6,518 nucleotides of DNA from Ruminococcaceae bacterium UBA5579 (GTDB taxonomy: Bacteria; Bacillota; Clostridia; Oscillospirales; Ruminococcaceae): the NCBI GenBank assembly GCA_002425305.1, contig DILZ01000001.1, forward strand, positions 9,940 through 16,457. The letters are read 5' to 3'. A program made the position numbers and the translations under genes. The notes under the pieces were generated by a model, which did not search any database, had not been told where the DNA came from, and was given only the letters and a program-made list of their open reading frames with translations. This document shows positions 6,170 through 6,518 of the stretch, piece after piece. The stretch's first letter is position 1. Every line of letters begins with the position of its first letter.

Positions 6170-6200
6170 CGATTTCGCGGTGAAAAAGCCGCTCAAATCG
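6170..6200. repeat. 31-base imperfect inverted repeat (CGATTT.GCGG ... CCGC..AAATCG)
   Basis: CGATTT (6170-6175) pairs with AAATCG (6195-6200), and GCGG (6177-6180) pairs with CCGC (6189-6192), around an 8-base loop TGAAAAAG. There is a one-versus-two base bulge between the two stems. It may be an operator, a leader hairpin for the minus-strand operon, or a remnant of a nicking or transfer origin beside the Rep-like fragment. No T-run follows, so a terminator is unlikely. Confidence 0.5.
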
Positions 6201-6263
6201 CATTTTAACTGAATGTGTTTACTTGACGGTAACTTGCAGGCTATTCCCGCTTGACCATTCTGA

Positions 6264-6518
6264 ACCGACGGGACTCTGACCGCGCTTTCGGTCTACTTGA
6301 TGAAGAATCAAGACAGCAAGCAGAAATGCGAGCGGAGCTGGAACGGGTCGCAGAACCTCAAGCGCCCGGACATCACTATCGACGATAACAAAGTGTCGCG
6401 GAGAACAATGCGAAAGGTGCAGGACGCGGCACGGAATGACGAGGTTGAAAAGGTTCTCGAGCGGCTTTATCCGAAATTCAGGATCATCGACTACGAGATC
6501 GGGCAGAACCCCGTGACC
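6264..6518 (+). CDS. Rolling-circle replication protein (HUH Rep-like), fragment lacking N-terminus and running off window
   Basis: The plus frame is open from 6264 to the window end (85 codons), just after TGA 6261-6263. The first ATG is 6300, with no ribosome binding site before it. The residues TALSVYLMK (Y-x-x-K), then ERSWNGSQNLKRPDI and FRIIDYEIGQNPVT, resemble the end of the catalytic domain and the C-terminal part of rolling-circle replication-associated proteins, where a conserved Tyr/Lys motif holds the nicking tyrosine. This is recognised from memory, without a search. The Tyr lies upstream of the ATG, and frames before 6261 are stopped and show no N-terminal HUH domain, so the gene is probably 5'-truncated or frameshifted, unless the reading start at 6300 gives an unrelated protein. 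The C-terminus lies beyond the window. Confidence 0.5.

Larger units (their letters stand above)
6109..6263. other. Intergenic region between divergent genes, with dyads
   Basis: 155 bases between the minus-strand operon and the plus-strand Rep-like frame. It holds an inverted repeat (6170-6200), a hairpin (6127-6146), several CTTG motifs, and an unconvincing 32-codon minus-strand frame (6203-6105). The operon promoter is expected here; TAAAAT on the minus strand (6202-6207) is a possible -10 box, but no good -35 partner was seen, so none is called. Confidence 0.4.

Noticed and set aside
6181..6192. Intrinsic terminator at the GCGG/CCGC stem
   Set aside because: No T-run follows the stem on either strand.
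6105..6203. 32-codon minus-strand frame ending with a TGA that overlaps the PcfK-like ATG
   Set aside because: The 4-base ATGA overlap is suggestive, but no ribosome binding site precedes its ATG at 6203 and it spans the inverted repeat and hairpin. Likely chance.
6233..6394. Plus-strand frame in another phase, reading from a TTG at 6251 to a TAA near 6392
   Set aside because: No ribosome binding site, overlaps the Rep-like frame, and ends before the window edge while the Rep-like frame stays open with better protein character.

Overview
The window looks like part of a mobile genetic element (prophage, phage-plasmid or conjugative element) from a low-GC-type Gram-positive host, most plausibly a gut Clostridia lineage. 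This is inference. It rests on strong GGAGG-type ribosome binding sites before nearly every gene, tightly packed and overlapping small genes, a PcfK-like/PcfJ pair, a DUF3102-like coiled-coil protein and a SleB-type cell-wall hydrolase. No rRNA, tRNA, CRISPR array or insertion sequence was seen.

Nearly all coding is on the minus strand and reads from about 6108 leftwards to 1. In transcription order the genes are: a PcfK-like protein related to the Cas9-inhibitor AcrIIA9 family (6108-5725); a PcfJ-family protein with an N-terminal zinc ribbon (5712-4075); a DUF3102-like coiled-coil protein (4053-3019); a 108-base gap with two perfect 12-bp palindromes; then the small unknown genes of 86, 112 and 201 aa (2910-1710) and 89 aa (1551-1282). 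These are followed by a 62-aa helix-turn-helix protein (1298-1110), a membrane-anchored SleB-like hydrolase (1103-408), and a two-domain DNA-binding protein that runs off the left edge (405-1). Junctions are overlaps or short gaps, so from 2910 leftwards this is probably one polycistronic unit with translational coupling.

The 201-aa gene ends at a TAG (1710-1712). The same frame stays open for 47 more sense codons to a TGA at 1566-1568, with no ATG, GTG or TTG near its start, and the next gene starts 14 bases beyond that TGA. The TAG therefore looks like an interruption of an originally 249-codon gene: nonsense mutation, readthrough or recoding.

At the right edge the strand switches. An open plus-strand frame (6264-6518, off the window end) resembles the C-terminal part of a rolling-circle replication protein, including a Y-x-x-K motif. 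Its N-terminal part is absent because in-frame stops lie just upstream, so the area near 6235-6265 may be a recombination junction or a decayed gene. The 155-base region between this fragment and the minus-strand operon holds a 31-base imperfect inverted repeat and a hairpin, and is where an operon promoter or replication or transfer site would be expected.

The likely theme is early or accessory functions of a mobile element: possible counter-defence (PcfK/AcrIIA9-like), PcfJ-type and DUF3102 proteins of unknown mechanism, regulation (two DNA-binding proteins), and a peptidoglycan hydrolase.
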